Assembly: GCA_964426355.1 (NCBI GenBank)
Contig: CAYRRA010000070.1
Coordinates: 1 to 21,367 of the forward strand
Reading direction: 5' to 3'
From: JAJFTV01 sp964426355
Lineage (GTDB): Bacteria > Chloroflexota > Anaerolineae > Anaerolineales > Anaerolineaceae
Length of the DNA stretch: 21,367 bases
Shown here: in pieces, positions 1 to 7,226 of the stretch
Numbering within the stretch: the stretch's first letter is position 1
How the letters are laid out: the number at the start of each line of letters is the position of its first letter
Program-made: the position numbers and the translations under genes
The notes under the pieces: generated by a model
Databases searched by the model: none
What the model was told of the DNA's origin: nothing
What the model saw: the letters and a program-made list of their open reading frames with translations, nothing else

Positions 1-179
1 GGGAAAAGGAAATCCTTCAACTGCTTCTGCAAAAAAAGAGCAAAAATGAAATTGCTGAAATATTAACCATCTCACCCAACACAACCAAAACACATATTCG
101 CAATGTGTATCGGAAATTTGGTGTGCACTCACAAATAATGTTAATTCAGCGAGCTGAAGAATTAGGGCTATTCAGTTAG
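1..179 (+). CDS. LuxR-family transcriptional regulator, C-terminal fragment
   Basis: The reading frame is open from base 3 to a TAG at 177-179 and its start lies outside the window. The visible 58 residues form a complete LuxR/FixJ-type helix-turn-helix. It begins with the EKEILQLL helix, continues with NEIAEILTISPNTTKTHIRNVYRKFGV (scaffold, turn and recognition helix) and ends with the usual closing helix and a short GLFS tail. Proteins of this class bind promoter DNA as dimers. What controls this one cannot be told, because the sensor or receiver part is missing. It converges on the ABC exporter gene, so the two do not share a transcript. Confidence 0.85.
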   Translation, partial: EKEILQLLLQKKSKNEIAEILTISPNTTKTHIRNVYRKFGVHSQIMLIQRAEELGLFS

Positions 180-201
180 CGCAATCAAAACTTTTGTGAC
201 C

Positions 202-212
202 GTTCTTAGAAC
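202..212. repeat. Short palindrome between convergent genes
   Basis: GTTCTTAGAAC is a perfect 5-bp inverted repeat around a central T. It lies in the 55-bp gap between the end of the LuxR-type gene and the end of the ABC exporter gene. It has no adjacent T-run on either strand, so it is at best a weak bidirectional terminator or an accidental palindrome. Confidence 0.25.
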
Positions 213-234
213 AACCCCGCTGTTTTTACCCGTT

Positions 235-1995
235 TCACATTTCATTCACCGCAACCGGAGAAAGACGCTGCTGAACATTCACCAACCGTTTATATAACCC
301 GTCTTGTGCGAGAAGATCGTTATGCGTTCCGGTTTCTACGATACGCTTTCCCTCCAGAACCACAATCTTATCCGCATTGCGGATGGTAGACAGGCGGTGT
401 GCGATGACAATGGTCGTACGACCGACCATCAATTTTTCAAGCGCTTCCTGAATGAGTAACTCCGTCTCGGTATCCACCGCAGAAGTGGCTTCGTCCAGGA
501 TCAAGACGGGGGCATCCTTCAACACTGCCCTGGCAATTGAAAGCCGCTGTTTTTGCCCACCGGAAAGTTTTATCCCGCGCTCTCCCACCAGGGTATCATA
601 CCCCTCGGATAACTGCTCGATAAACTCATGTGCATTTGCGGCTTTAGCTGCCGTAATCACTTCCGCATCGGAAGCATCCGGTGACCCAAAAAGAATGTTC
701 TCTTTCACCGTGCCGTGAAAGAGGAAAACATCCTGAAGCACAATGCTGACCTGTTTGCGCAGACTCTCCAACGAAATGTCGCGGATATCGACGCCATCCA
801 GTGTAATCCGCCCACCCGTCACATCATAAAAACGTGGGATCAGGCTGACCATGGTTGATTTTCCCACACCGGTCGGACCCACCAGCGCTACCATGTTTTC
901 TGCCGGTATATTTAGCTGAATGTCTTCCAATACATTTTCACCGCGGCTGTAATGAAAACTGACGTTCTCAAAATGGATTTCACCCCGGGCTTTTTGCGTT
1001 AAAACTTGTGCGCGCGGATCGTTGACCGGTTCAGGCTCTTCATTCAAAAGTTCAGAAACCCGGTCTGCTCCGGCAAGCGAGTTCTGTACCGCTTCCCATG
1101 CATTGCCCAACATTCGCACCGGCTGATAGAGCAGATCAAGGTACAGAAAAAACGCAACCAGGTCCGCAATGGGCAGGCTTCCCTGGTACGCCAGGCGCCC
1201 GCCAAAATAAATCACCACCAGCAATCCAATGGATGATGTGAATTCCACAAAGGGTTGAAAAGTCGCCATCAGCCGCAGGGCACGTAGCAGCGAAGAACGG
1301 TAGCGGTCAATCCCGCCGCCAACCTTATCCAGGATTTCGCGTTCGCGCGTGAAGGCTTTGATCTCGCGCACACCGGAAATACTGTCGTTGAGGATGGCAT
1401 TTAAATCACCCAACTCTTTTTGTCGAAAGACAAAGGCAGGGCGGACACGTTTTGCGTAAAGGCGCATGGCAAACAACACCAGAGGGATGGGAGCCATCGA
1501 GAGCAGCGCCAGCTTCCAGTTGAGGGCAAAGAGCACCGCGCTGACGCCGATCAAGGTCAGCAGATTCACCACCACATCCGGTACTGCGTGTGCAATCAAC
1601 TGCTCAAACAGTTCGGTATCGTTGATAATGCGCGACATCATCTGACCGGTTTGCTTGTCCTCGTAAAAACGCAGGCTCAATCGCTGAAGGTGATTGTAGA
1701 TGCGTTTACGCAAGTCAGCCACCACCCCCCAACCGGCGATATGCGCCATGTGCAGCCGCATATACTGTAAAACAGCTTTTGCGATATAGACGAACAACAC
1801 AATGAGGGTTAACTGGCGGATGTCAGTGAGCGTGTCAACGGATAGCGTTTCACTGGAGACCAGGTTAATCAGGTGACGGATCACCCAGGGCACAAGCAAC
1901 TGAATTGCGACCAGGAAAAGCATACTGATAACAGTTAAAATAAGAGATGAGATGTATTTACGCGCGAAATTTAAAACAAATTTGATCGCTTTCAT
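235..1995 (-). CDS. ABC exporter, fused membrane and ATPase domains (MsbA/BmrA/LmrA type)
   Basis: This 586-residue half-transporter has the usual length for a homodimeric type IV ABC exporter. Residues about 15-300 form the six-helix membrane domain, including a coupling-helix region and the SGVREIKAF segment typical of the family. Residues about 340-575 are the nucleotide-binding domain. It has Walker A GPTGVGKST at 373, a Q-loop glutamine at about 421, signature LSGGQ at 477, Walker B ending in the catalytic pair DE at 501-502, and the H-loop histidine at 533. All catalytic elements are intact, so it should export a lipid, drug or peptide using ATP. The substrate cannot be told from sequence. 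It stands alone rather than beside a second half-transporter. The ATG start at 1995 has no good Shine-Dalgarno sequence, but a promoter-like TATAAT lies about 35 bp upstream. Confidence 0.95.
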   Translation of the reverse strand: MKAIKFVLNFARKYISSLILTVISMLFLVAIQLLVPWVIRHLINLVSSETLSVDTLTDIRQLTLIVLFVYIAKAVLQYMRLHMAHIAGWGVVADLRKRIYNHLQRLSLRFYEDKQTGQMMSRIINDTELFEQLIAHAVPDVVVNLLTLIGVSAVLFALNWKLALLSMAPIPLVLFAMRLYAKRVRPAFVFRQKELGDLNAILNDSISGVREIKAFTREREILDKVGGGIDRYRSSLLRALRLMATFQPFVEFTSSIGLLVVIYFGGRLAYQGSLPIADLVAFFLYLDLLYQPVRMLGNAWEAVQNSLAGADRVSELLNEEPEPVNDPRAQVLTQKARGEIHFENVSFHYSRGENVLEDIQLNIPAENMVALVGPTGVGKSTMVSLIPRFYDVTGGRITLDGVDIRDISLESLRKQVSIVLQDVFLFHGTVKENILFGSPDASDAEVITAAKAANAHEFIEQLSEGYDTLVGERGIKLSGGQKQRLSIARAVLKDAPVLILDEATSAVDTETELLIQEALEKLMVGRTTIVIAHRLSTIRNADKIVVLEGKRIVETGTHNDLLAQDGLYKRLVNVQQRLSPVAVNEM

Positions 1996-2029
1996 TCAGT
2001 TTTCAATCCGATAAAGTTGATGTAGCTAA

Positions 2030-2035
2030 ATTATA
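2030..2035 (-). promoter_or_regulatory. Probable -10 box for the ABC exporter gene
   Basis: A perfect TATAAT reads on the minus strand 34 bp before the exporter ATG, preceded by GG. The region around -35 is not close to TTGACA, so promoter strength or dependence on an activator is uncertain. Confidence 0.45.
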
Positions 2036-2144
2036 CCTTACCCGCTTTTTTGACCCTTTTCGCCGCAGTCCTTAGGCGATTGGCACGGGTAAAATGAATG
2101 TGAGATGATGGTTTGTTCGCCCCGATGTGGAACATTTCAGCAGG

Positions 2145-2876
2145 TCATTTGCCAGAATGGGTGCTCTCCAGCCATTCGATAAGCGAGGGGAGCTGACCAA
2201 TATCCTCCAGGCGGTGAAAATCGTTCAAACCTTCCGTCTTTTCGACCACCTCGTGCGCCCAGGTGACTTCATACGGAATATAAACCGCCTGCCCACCCAG
2301 TTCAAGCACGGGTAAGATATCGGATTTGAGTGAATTTCCCACCATTAAAACGCGCCGTGGGTCGTACCCCAGGCGTGCAAACAATGCCTGATAGGCTTCG
2401 GGGGTTTTGTTGCTGACCACTTCAAAACAATGGAAATACTGCGCAATACCAGAACGTTCCAGCTTTGCCTGCTGCTCAAGCAACTCGCCCTTGGTAATGA
2501 TGATGAGCGGGTAAACTGCGAACAGCTTTTGCACAACCTCTTCCACCCGGTTAATGAGCTGAATTTTGGCGCTCAACATTTCCTTACCCATCTGCAGGAT
2601 CGACCAGACTTTATTGGCATTAACCTGGTCCCCAGCCAGCTCAACCGCCATCTCCATCATCGAGAGAAAGTAACTTTTTATACCGTAGCCATACAGCCCC
2701 AGGTTGCTCATTTCTTTTTGGAATAATTTTTCTTCGAATTCCTCCCAGGTGATATCCACCTCCAGCAACCTGTGCACCTGTTGCAGTGCTTCTACATACA
2801 ATCTCTCGGTATGCCACAAAGTATCATCTGCGTCAAACGCGATGACATCGAATAATTTTGTTTTGTCCATGTGCAT
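2145..2876 (-). CDS. HAD superfamily hydrolase
   Basis: The protein has 243 residues, typical of a haloacid dehalogenase-like phosphatase with a helical cap. Motif I is FDADDTLW, with nucleophile Asp15 and acid/base Asp17. The cap covers roughly residues 25-110. Motif II/III is in the IIITKGE region, with the Lys. Motif IV is VGNSLKSD, which supplies the Mg-binding acidic residue. The substrate is probably a phosphorylated small metabolite, but family members are too similar to name it. The N-terminus MHMDKTK offers ATG codons at 2876 and 2870. I prefer 2876 because a promoter-like pair ends so close that the transcript would begin at about this ATG. The gene is transcribed divergently from the restriction-modification cassette and is not functionally linked to it. 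Confidence 0.88.
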   Translation of the reverse strand: MHMDKTKLFDVIAFDADDTLWHTERLYVEALQQVHRLLEVDITWEEFEEKLFQKEMSNLGLYGYGIKSYFLSMMEMAVELAGDQVNANKVWSILQMGKEMLSAKIQLINRVEEVVQKLFAVYPLIIITKGELLEQQAKLERSGIAQYFHCFEVVSNKTPEAYQALFARLGYDPRRVLMVGNSLKSDILPVLELGGQAVYIPYEVTWAHEVVEKTEGLNDFHRLEDIGQLPSLIEWLESTHSGK

Positions 2877-2882
2877 GATTTT

Positions 2883-2912
2883 AACATAGGCTCAGCGGTA
2901 AAGTCTTTACAA
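2883..2912 (-). promoter_or_regulatory. Probable promoter of the HAD hydrolase gene, giving a leaderless transcript
   Basis: On the minus strand TTGTAA (2912-2907) and TATGTT (2888-2883) are separated by 18 bp. A start seven bases after the -10 box falls on the A of the proposed ATG. No Shine-Dalgarno sequence fits in that space. The -35 and -10 each match the consensus at four of six positions, so this is plausible rather than firm. Confidence 0.4.
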
Positions 2913-2928
2913 ATCGATTAAATCGATA
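2911..2928. repeat. Tandem 9-bp repeat with ATCGAT cores in a divergent promoter region
   Basis: AAATCGATT is followed directly by AAATCGATA. Each unit holds the palindrome ATCGAT, and the pair is nearly palindromic as a whole. It sits just upstream of the -35 of the HAD promoter and in the AT-rich divergent region before the methyltransferase gene, where an operator would be expected. No regulator gene of the restriction system (C protein) is visible. Confidence 0.4.
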
Positions 2929-3063
2929 CAACAATAGCATAATTTTATAGAACTTTAATTCTAAATTATTCTATTGCCCTTGATTGAACCTGGGTAAAAA
3001 CGAAAATTTACATAGTATACTTATTCATACAAAAGGAAATCAGTTTTTAATAAAAGGTTGGAT

Positions 3064-4518
3064 ATGTCGGAACAAAGAATTGTTTTGGATTTGAATGATA
3101 TCAACTCAGAGGAGAAAAGTTATCTGGAAAAGCTGGACGTACTTCTCTCACAAAGCCTGGATTTTCATGACCAAAACAGCAATTACGCTTCTCATAACTT
3201 TCATTCCTTTCCAGCCAAATTTCCCCCTCAACTACCGAAAATATTTATTCAGGAATTAACTCAGCCGGGGGATATGGTTCTTGATCCTATGATGGGATCG
3301 GGGACGACTATCCTTGAGGCATATCTTTCCGGAAGAAATTGTGTAGGATTTGATATTGACCCCCTTGCCATTTTGCTTTCAAAAACAAAGGTTACATCTC
3401 TCGAGCCAGACCTGATTTTAAGAGAAAAGAATCGCATCCTGAATAGCGCAAAAATGGAGCTGTTGGACAATCCAAAAAATCTGGAAGCAGAAGTACTGAG
3501 CAGATTCAATCAGAAATCACATGAATTTATCAACTATTGGTTTGCAGCACAAACGCAACTTGAATTGCTCTCTTTAATAAAGAACATAAACAAAATTACG
3601 AATCCTCAAATTAGAGCTTTTTTTAGACTGGCATTCTCTTCAATCATCATCACCAAAACCGGCGGGGTGTCTTTAGCCTTTGACCTGGCGCATACAAGAC
3701 CACATAAAGCGAAAGCTGTCATCGATCATACAGGTAAATCGATCTCCAATCCAACCGGAAATAATGAAACAACAGAACGGACAAGGTTTTTCACTAAAAA
3801 AATACGCTCAGTTTTTGATGAATTTGACAAAAGGGTACAACAAAATCTGAAAGGATTGGTGAATTATCAGGACCACAAAAACCAACCTTTGCTTTTTAAA
3901 AATTTTGAGGAAGAAATCATTAATAAGATTGTTCCTGGTATCGCTATGGCGAATGCGCAATACCTGCCCGTCCAAGATAATTCTATTGACTTAATCATAA
4001 CCTCACCGCCATATGCATCAAATGCCATTGACTATATGCGAGCGCACAAATTTTCACTTGTCTGGTTTGGTCACCCAATCGATGAATTGGGGAACAAGCG
4101 CAAGGAGTACATTGGTGGAGAATCCCTGGCAAGTGTTCCCATGGAACCATTACCAAAGAAAACGCAATCCATCGTTTCGCAACTGACAACGATTAATAAA
4201 AAAAAGGGTGGTGTGCTACACCGATATTATTCAGAAATGACGCGCGTTTTGTTTGAAATGTATAGGGTGCTTAAACCCGGAAAAGCAGCAATAATAGTTG
4301 TTGGCAATTCAGAGATGAAAGGTTTTGACACCGAGATTCATAATTGCCTTTCTGAAATCGCACGGAGCATTGGTTTTCAGGTTCCAAGAATTGGGGTACG
4401 GAATATCGATAGGAACCGCCGTATGATGCCGATTGGAAAAACCCCGGATTTGGAATCACAAATACAACAAAGAATGCATGTAGAATACATCTTAGGATGC
4501 TACAAACCACAATCATGA
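3064..4518 (+). CDS. DNA amino-methyltransferase of a type II restriction-modification system, predicted N4-cytosine specific
   Basis: The enzyme transfers a methyl group from S-adenosylmethionine to DNA. Numbered from the ATG, the motif X-like segment HSFPAKFPPQLP lies near residues 47-58, the AdoMet motif I LDPMMGSGTT at 73-82, and the catalytic motif IV TSPPYAS at 313. About 230 residues between I and IV could hold the target recognition domain, which fits the alpha order X-I-TRD-IV. SPPY at motif IV is usual for N4-cytosine enzymes, whereas D/NPPY is usual for N6-adenine enzymes. I chose the ATG at 3064 (484 residues) over the TTG at 3058 because AAAAGG ends 6 bp before the ATG. The endonuclease gene starts 20 bp downstream on the same strand. 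Base composition is clearly more AT-rich than in flanking genes, which suggests horizontal transfer. The protein is unlike the C5-methyltransferase that protects the NgoMIV site in Neisseria. Confidence 0.88.
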   Translation: MSEQRIVLDLNDINSEEKSYLEKLDVLLSQSLDFHDQNSNYASHNFHSFPAKFPPQLPKIFIQELTQPGDMVLDPMMGSGTTILEAYLSGRNCVGFDIDPLAILLSKTKVTSLEPDLILREKNRILNSAKMELLDNPKNLEAEVLSRFNQKSHEFINYWFAAQTQLELLSLIKNINKITNPQIRAFFRLAFSSIIITKTGGVSLAFDLAHTRPHKAKAVIDHTGKSISNPTGNNETTERTRFFTKKIRSVFDEFDKRVQQNLKGLVNYQDHKNQPLLFKNFEEEIINKIVPGIAMANAQYLPVQDNSIDLIITSPPYASNAIDYMRAHKFSLVWFGHPIDELGNKRKEYIGGESLASVPMEPLPKKTQSIVSQLTTINKKKGGVLHRYYSEMTRVLFEMYRVLKPGKAAIIVVGNSEMKGFDTEIHNCLSEIARSIGFQVPRIGVRNIDRNRRMMPIGKTPDLESQIQQRMHVEYILGCYKPQS

Positions 4519-4538
4519 TGCACTGAAGGAGATTTTCT

Positions 4539-5396
4539 GTGAAAATATTAGATTTGAGGAGGGAGTATCACCGCCAGATTTGTAGTGCTATTGTCCGATT
4601 CCAAAAAGATGGGGAAACAGATTACCTGAATTTTGCTGATAAAGGAAACAAAGCCAGCCGATTGATTGCAAAGGGAATCGCAGACCGAATTGGATATCAT
4701 CCTGACTTTTCAGATTTAACAGGTCAAACAGCCGGTGGACAATTTGAAAGAATAACAAGGGACTTTATCCGGGACGCGTTCTCAATGCTAAATCACCTGA
4801 GACCGGGAAATTGGATCTATTTAATACAAAAACCCATTTCTGAATTCAACCAATACGAACATTTAGCCAATCTTGAAAAAATCGTCAGCCTGGATCATGA
4901 ACTGGCTTCTTCCCTGGGAACCGACTATATCATCAAACCTGATATCCTCATTGGCAGATTGCCTGTATCAGATGAGGAAGTTAATACTCATCAAGTGATT
5001 TTATCTGAACAAGAAACTGTTGCACAACTAACGCCTATCCGTACCTCCAACCAGACGAATCCATCACCCATTTTGCACGCCAGCATTTCTTGTAAATGGA
5101 CACTTCGAAGTGACCGTGGACAAAATGCAAGAACGGAAGCATTGAACCTGATACGAAACCGCAAAGGACGTATCCCTCACATTGTATCGATCACGGCAGA
5201 ACCACTTCCTACCCGAATCGCTTCATTGGCGTTAGGCACTGGTGATCTGGATTGTGTTTACCATTTTGCGTTACCTGAATTGGAAGATACGATCAAGGAA
5301 ATAAATAATGAGGATCAGCTCGATATGCTGCATACCTTAATCAAAGGTAAACGGTTGAGAGATATCGCCGATCTCCCCTTTGACCTGGCAATATAG
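4539..5396 (+). CDS. Type II restriction endonuclease, NgoMIV family, predicted to recognise GCCGGC
   Basis: This 285-residue protein aligns by eye with R.NgoMIV, as I remember it, from end to end at about the same length. Shared segments include RLIAKGIAD, TGQTAGGQFE, HLRPGNW, KPDI, HASISCKWTLRSDR, RNRKGRIPHIV, ALGTGDLDCVYHFAL and GKRLRDIADLP. The active site of this family (E, PD, SxK, E) is seen as Glu70, Asp135, Ser184/Lys186 and Glu200. The DNA-reading R-S-D-R (190-193) and Gln63 match the residues that read GCCGGC in NgoMIV. Family enzymes are tetramers that cut two sites together, leaving CCGG overhangs. The start is GTG at 4539, with AAGGAG seven bases upstream. It follows the methyltransferase on the same strand. 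Every key residue is present, so the enzyme should be active. Its specificity is inferred, not shown. Confidence 0.93.
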   Translation: MKILDLRREYHRQICSAIVRFQKDGETDYLNFADKGNKASRLIAKGIADRIGYHPDFSDLTGQTAGGQFERITRDFIRDAFSMLNHLRPGNWIYLIQKPISEFNQYEHLANLEKIVSLDHELASSLGTDYIIKPDILIGRLPVSDEEVNTHQVILSEQETVAQLTPIRTSNQTNPSPILHASISCKWTLRSDRGQNARTEALNLIRNRKGRIPHIVSITAEPLPTRIASLALGTGDLDCVYHFALPELEDTIKEINNEDQLDMLHTLIKGKRLRDIADLPFDLAI

Positions 5397-5445
5397 CTTA
5401 AATTTTTCATTTCTATTTAGCCCTATATCATCACCGGTATTCTTC

Positions 5446-5454
5446 TGCTATAAT
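5446..5454 (+). promoter_or_regulatory. Extended -10 promoter for the Hpt-REC-REC-GGDEF gene
   Basis: TGCTATAAT is a perfect extended -10 element 43 bp before the ATG at 5498. Transcription would start near 5461 and leave a short leader of about 37 bases. The -35 region is weak, as is common for extended -10 promoters. Confidence 0.5.
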
Positions 5455-5497
5455 TTTCTTATCGGTACCCCCTTTTTTTGCATTGTATCAACCTATA

Positions 5498-7168
5498 ATG
5501 AATAAAACGGATAAAACCAGGGAAAAACTTGAACGGCTGCATTTGCGCTACGCCGAACAGCTTCCGCATGCTCTTTCAACCATTGAGGATGGCTGGAAAA
5601 AAGTGCTGGACGCACATTGGGATAAAGCTCCGCTCGAGCAGCTTCTCCAAATCATCCACCGCATCAGCGGCTCCAGCGCTTCTTACGGCTACAACAAAAT
5701 CAACACAGCAGCTCGCATGACTGAAATTGCATTAAACGAGATTCTGGAAAACCCCATCGGTGCGACCAATGAACTTCAGAAAAGGCTTGAAAGACACCTG
5801 GATTTGTTGCGTTCTGCTTTTGCCGAAGACACACAACCCGCACCTCCACGCACATTTGAGAGGATCGAAAACAATTTATTACGCGGGGCGCGCGCCAACC
5901 AACATCTTTACCTGGTAGAAGATGACCCCTATCAAGCCGAAGAAATCGCGGAGCAAATTAGCTATTTTGGTTACAGCGTCAGCACATTTAACTGCCTGGA
6001 GGCGTTGATCGAAACCGTCAAAAGATGTCCCCCGCGAGCCATCCTGATGGATGTGATTTTTCCGGAAGGTTTCACAGCCGGACCAGAAGCCATCATCCGA
6101 ATGCAAAAGGAAATGAATTTTCTCACCCCAGTGATTTTCATCTCCGAGAGCAGCAGCCTGGTGAGCCGGCTGCAAGCTGTGCGCGCTGGCGGTGAAGCTT
6201 ATTTTACAAAACCAGTTGATATCGGCGCTATCGTTGACGTGTTGGATCAATTGACTGTCGAAAATTTCCGCGAGATATGCCGGGTGCTGATTGTGGATGA
6301 TTCTCTGCCTCAAGCACAAGCTATAGCAAATCAATTACAGATATTCGGCATGGAAACCTGTATCATCAACGATCCATTGGACATCATCGCACCGTTGGAA
6401 GACTTTCAGCCCAACATCATCCTTATGGATGCATTCTTGCCGCAATGTACTGGTCCTGAACTGGCAAAAGTGATCCGTCAGATGGAAAAACACGTCATCA
6501 CGCCGGTGATCTACCTGTCCTCTTCCGAAGACAGGGAAAAGCAAATGGATGCACTCATCGCTAACTCGGAAGATTTCATCTCAAAGTCCATCGAGCCAGA
6601 GCGGCTGAAGAACCTCGTCCAATCTCGCCTCGACCGATTCCGCCAGCTTCGCTCCCAGATGGTGCACGACAGCCTGACCGGGTTATACAATCACACCAAC
6701 ATCAAGGAACGCCTCGACCATGAACTGGCACGCGCCAGCCGCCAGCACAGCGAGTTGAGCTTTGCCATGATCGACCTGGATCATTTCAAACAGGTCAATG
6801 ACGCCTACGGACATGGAGCGGGAGATCGGGTACTCAAAAGCATGGCACGTTTCCTCACCCAAAGACTGCGTAAATCCGACATCATCGGGCGGTATGGTGG
6901 AGAAGAATTCGCTATTATCCTTCCGGATACCCCTCAACCTGCTGCGGTAAAACTGCTGGATGAACTGCGCTCCGGGTTTGCACGCATTCATCACCGCGGC
7001 GGTCAAACCGATTTCACTGTGCAGATGAGTGCGGGTGTATCCAGCTACCCCAACTGCGAGAGCCCGGCGGCTTTGATTGAGGCAGCCGACCAGGCTCTTT
7101 ATCAGGCAAAGAGACAGGGACGCAACCAGGTAGCAGCAGCATCCTATACCCAAAAAACCCAGGTATAG
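5498..7168 (+). CDS. Diguanylate cyclase response regulator, Hpt-REC-REC-GGDEF
   Basis: The protein has 556 residues from the ATG. Residues about 10-110 form a histidine phosphotransfer (Hpt) domain, with His54 in the HRISGSS motif. The first receiver domain (about 133-255) has the acidic pair ED, phospho-acceptor Asp185 and Lys238 in TKPV. The second receiver (about 262-380) has VDD, Asp311 and Lys363. The GGDEF domain (about 390-550) has an intact GGEEF at 467-471 and an RKSD inhibitory site five residues before it, so it should make c-di-GMP and be feedback-inhibited. The layout suggests a phosphorelay hub with the phosphotransfer domain and both receivers in one chain. No partner kinase is in the window. 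A TTG start at 5483 would add five residues. I prefer the ATG. Neither has a Shine-Dalgarno sequence. The gene converges with the next diguanylate cyclase. Confidence 0.93.
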   Translation: MNKTDKTREKLERLHLRYAEQLPHALSTIEDGWKKVLDAHWDKAPLEQLLQIIHRISGSSASYGYNKINTAARMTEIALNEILENPIGATNELQKRLERHLDLLRSAFAEDTQPAPPRTFERIENNLLRGARANQHLYLVEDDPYQAEEIAEQISYFGYSVSTFNCLEALIETVKRCPPRAILMDVIFPEGFTAGPEAIIRMQKEMNFLTPVIFISESSSLVSRLQAVRAGGEAYFTKPVDIGAIVDVLDQLTVENFREICRVLIVDDSLPQAQAIANQLQIFGMETCIINDPLDIIAPLEDFQPNIILMDAFLPQCTGPELAKVIRQMEKHVITPVIYLSSSEDREKQMDALIANSEDFISKSIEPERLKNLVQSRLDRFRQLRSQMVHDSLTGLYNHTNIKERLDHELARASRQHSELSFAMIDLDHFKQVNDAYGHGAGDRVLKSMARFLTQRLRKSDIIGRYGGEEFAIILPDTPQPAAVKLLDELRSGFARIHHRGGQTDFTVQMSAGVSSYPNCESPAALIEAADQALYQAKRQGRNQVAAASYTQKTQV

Positions 7169-7226
7169 CGGGCAAAACTTACCGCCTATCTTGTTGTATT
7201 CGGGTGGTATCTTCTGGAAAGAATCC

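Noticed and set aside
3016..3021. TATACT as the -10 of the methyltransferase gene
   Set aside because: It is plausible, but the only TTGAAC upstream (2984-2989) is 26 bp away, too far for a normal spacer. It is not listed as a feature.
2945..3063. C-protein box for the restriction system (AGTATACT near 3014-3021)
   Set aside because: AGTATACT is an 8-bp palindrome, but there is no second copy at the usual spacing and no C gene in the cassette.
7169..7226. Bidirectional terminator between the two diguanylate cyclases
   Set aside because: No stem longer than a few base pairs with an adjacent T-run is present.
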